A stretch of 34,896 bases of DNA, taken from NCBI GenBank assembly GCA_947453525.1, contig CANGHD010000020.1, forward strand, positions 1-34,896. Reading direction: 5' to 3'. The notes below the pieces were generated by a model. It was given only the letters and a program-made list of their open reading frames with translations. It did no database searches and was not told the origin of the DNA. Positions within the stretch are counted from its first letter, which is position 1. The number at the start of each line of letters is the position of its first letter. A program made the position numbers and the translations under genes. This document shows positions 33,632 through 34,896 of the stretch, one piece after another. This stretch comes from Paracoccaceae bacterium (GTDB lineage Bacteria > Pseudomonadota > Alphaproteobacteria > Rhodobacterales > Rhodobacteraceae).

Positions 33632-34896
33632 ATGCAACCGTCCGCCGACGGCCTGTTCTTCAACCGCGTGGTGAAAAGCTTCGGCGGCACGCATGCGCTG
33701 AAAGGCGTCTCGTTGAAGGTTGCGCGCGGCGAGATCGTGGCCCTACTGGGCGAGAATGGTGCCGGAAAATCCACCCTCATCAAAGTGCTCGGCGGCATTC
33801 ACCGGCCGGATCAGGGCGGGGTCTTCATCGACGGTGTACCCTATGCCCATGAAGCCGGTCGCTCGAGTGGGCAAAAGGTCGCCTTCATCCACCAGGACCT
33901 TGGCCTGATCGAGTGGATGTCGGTGGCCGAGAACATCGCCCTGTCGCTCGGCTACGCCAAGAAAGGCCGCCGCATCGACTGGACCGCGACCGAGGCCATG
34001 GCGGACCGCGCCCTGAAATTGGTCGAAGCCGATTTCCCCGCCACTGCCCGCGTGCAAAGTCTGTCGCGCACGCAGAAATCCCTCGTCGCCATCGCCCGCG
34101 CCTTGGCCGCCGAATGTGACTATCTGGTGCTGGACGAACCCACTGCCAGCCTTCCCGCCGATGAAGTCGAGCGGCTGTTTTCGGCTCTGCGACCGCTGAA
34201 AACGCAGGGGGTGGGGATGATCTATGTCTCGCACCGTCTGGATGAAATCTTCCGTATTGCCGACCGGGTGGCCGTTCTGCGCGATGGCCAGATGGTCGGG
34301 ATGCGCCCCATCGAACATACGACACCCGAGGAACTCGTCTCGCTGATCGTCGGCCGCAAGGCGCGTGAGATCAACCGCCCGCCGGTTCAGGACGGCCCTG
34401 CCATCCTTCGCGTGCAGGGACTGGCCACACCAGCCGTAGGCCCCGTCAGTTTTGACATCAAACGAGGTGAACTCCTCGGCCTCGCCGGTCTGCGCGGGGC
34501 TGGGCACGAGGATATCGGGCGAGCGCTTTTCGGTGTCATCCCCCATGCCGGGACGATTGCGCTCGACGGCAAAGCCCCCGACCTGACCGATGCGCAGTCA
34601 GCCATGCGGTCCGGCATCGGGCTGGTCGCCAAGGACCGTGTCGGCGAAAGCGTCGCCGCGGGCCTGACGATCCGTGAGAATGCTTTCATCAACCCTTCCG
34701 CCACCGGTCGCAAGCTGCTGTCCTTTCTGCCCGCCCGGCGCGAGGATCAGATGGCCCATGCCATTGGTAAACGCGTCGGCCTGTCGCCGAATGACCCCAC
34801 GCTCACCATCGAAGCCCTTTCGGGCGGCAACCAGCAGAAAGTCGTCGTGGGTCGTTGGCTGGATACCGGACGTCGTCTGCTGATCACCGAGGACCC
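33632..34896 (+). CDS. sugar ABC transporter ATP-binding protein, RbsA/XylG type (partial)
   Basis: The frame stays open from the ATG at 33632 to the window edge (421 codons seen; the family is usually near 500). It has two fused nucleotide-binding domains. NBD1 has Walker A GENGAGKST at 40-48, a degenerate signature LSRTQ at 144-148, Walker B YLVLDEPTA at 164-172 and an SHRLDEI switch region. NBD2 has the usual degenerate Walker A of this family (GLRGAGHEDIGRALFG) and a good signature LSGGNQQK at 396-403, ending in the Walker B start (LLITED). GGAGGAG lies upstream of the start. Permease and substrate-binding genes probably follow beyond the window. Shared operators suggest uptake of gluconate, idonate or a related sugar acid. 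Confidence 0.95.
   Translation, partial: MQPSADGLFFNRVVKSFGGTHALKGVSLKVARGEIVALLGENGAGKSTLIKVLGGIHRPDQGGVFIDGVPYAHEAGRSSGQKVAFIHQDLGLIEWMSVAENIALSLGYAKKGRRIDWTATEAMADRALKLVEADFPATARVQSLSRTQKSLVAIARALAAECDYLVLDEPTASLPADEVERLFSALRPLKTQGVGMIYVSHRLDEIFRIADRVAVLRDGQMVGMRPIEHTTPEELVSLIVGRKAREINRPPVQDGPAILRVQGLATPAVGPVSFDIKRGELLGLAGLRGAGHEDIGRALFGVIPHAGTIALDGKAPDLTDAQSAMRSGIGLVAKDRVGESVAAGLTIRENAFINPSATGRKLLSFLPARREDQMAHAIGKRVGLSPNDPTLTIEALSGGNQQKVVVGRWLDTGRRLLITED

Overview
The window reads as a piece of a high-GC alphaproteobacterial chromosome, most likely Rhodobacterales (Paracoccaceae/Roseobacter group). The support is a SecA whose N-terminus and C-terminal zinc motif look like that group, strong GC bias in third codon positions, tightly overlapping ATGA-type operons, and a GC-rich intergenic hairpin of the kind seen at gene ends in these genomes. 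The species cannot be named from the sequence alone.

Layout. (1) 1-2976: upstream region and the complete secA gene. (2) 2977-3571: a roughly 600-base stretch of poor coding character with a short direct repeat and an integrase-like peptide fragment, possibly a decayed insertion. (3) 3572-5206: an unrecognised exported/membrane protein. (4) 5317-6429, minus: a secreted RTX (calcium-binding nonapeptide repeat) protein with 27 uninterrupted repeats. (5) 6594-20992: an exopolysaccharide (EPS) locus. A Wza-like outer-membrane lipoprotein points left. To the right an almost gapless operon carries a pyruvyl-transferase-family protein, a flippase, an FrhB-like iron-sulfur protein, an acyltransferase-3, a polymerase/ligase-like membrane protein, a GT2, a GT4, an Alg14/Alg13-like split glycosyltransferase, another GT2 and a Wzc/ExoP-like co-polymerase with a degenerate kinase domain. 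A separate ExoY-type initiating sugar-phosphate transferase follows.

(6) 21355-25996: a signalling block of two paralogous LuxR-type response regulators of identical length, a periplasmic molybdopterin-fold protein that has lost the metal-binding cysteine, and a membrane hybrid histidine kinase (TM-TM-PAS-HisKA-HATPase-REC-Hpt). Position suggests control of the EPS/RTX matrix genes, but this is inference.

(7) 26025-34896: a sugar-acid catabolic region. An SDR and a Gfo/Idh/MocA dehydrogenase diverge. Then come a leftward operon idnO-gntK-lacI and a rightward pair (2-hydroxyacid dehydrogenase, idnD), sharing one compact divergent promoter. A second GntR-like LacI regulator diverges from an RbsA-type ABC transporter ATPase that runs off the window. 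Read together this is an L-idonate/gluconate route: L-idonate to 5-ketogluconate (IdnD), to gluconate (IdnO), to 6-phosphogluconate (GntK). Three GntR-type palindromic operators in the two divergent promoter regions, and the shared MTVSR recognition helix of both LacI proteins, suggest one regulon with two related regulators.

No rRNA, tRNA, CRISPR array or intact insertion sequence was found.
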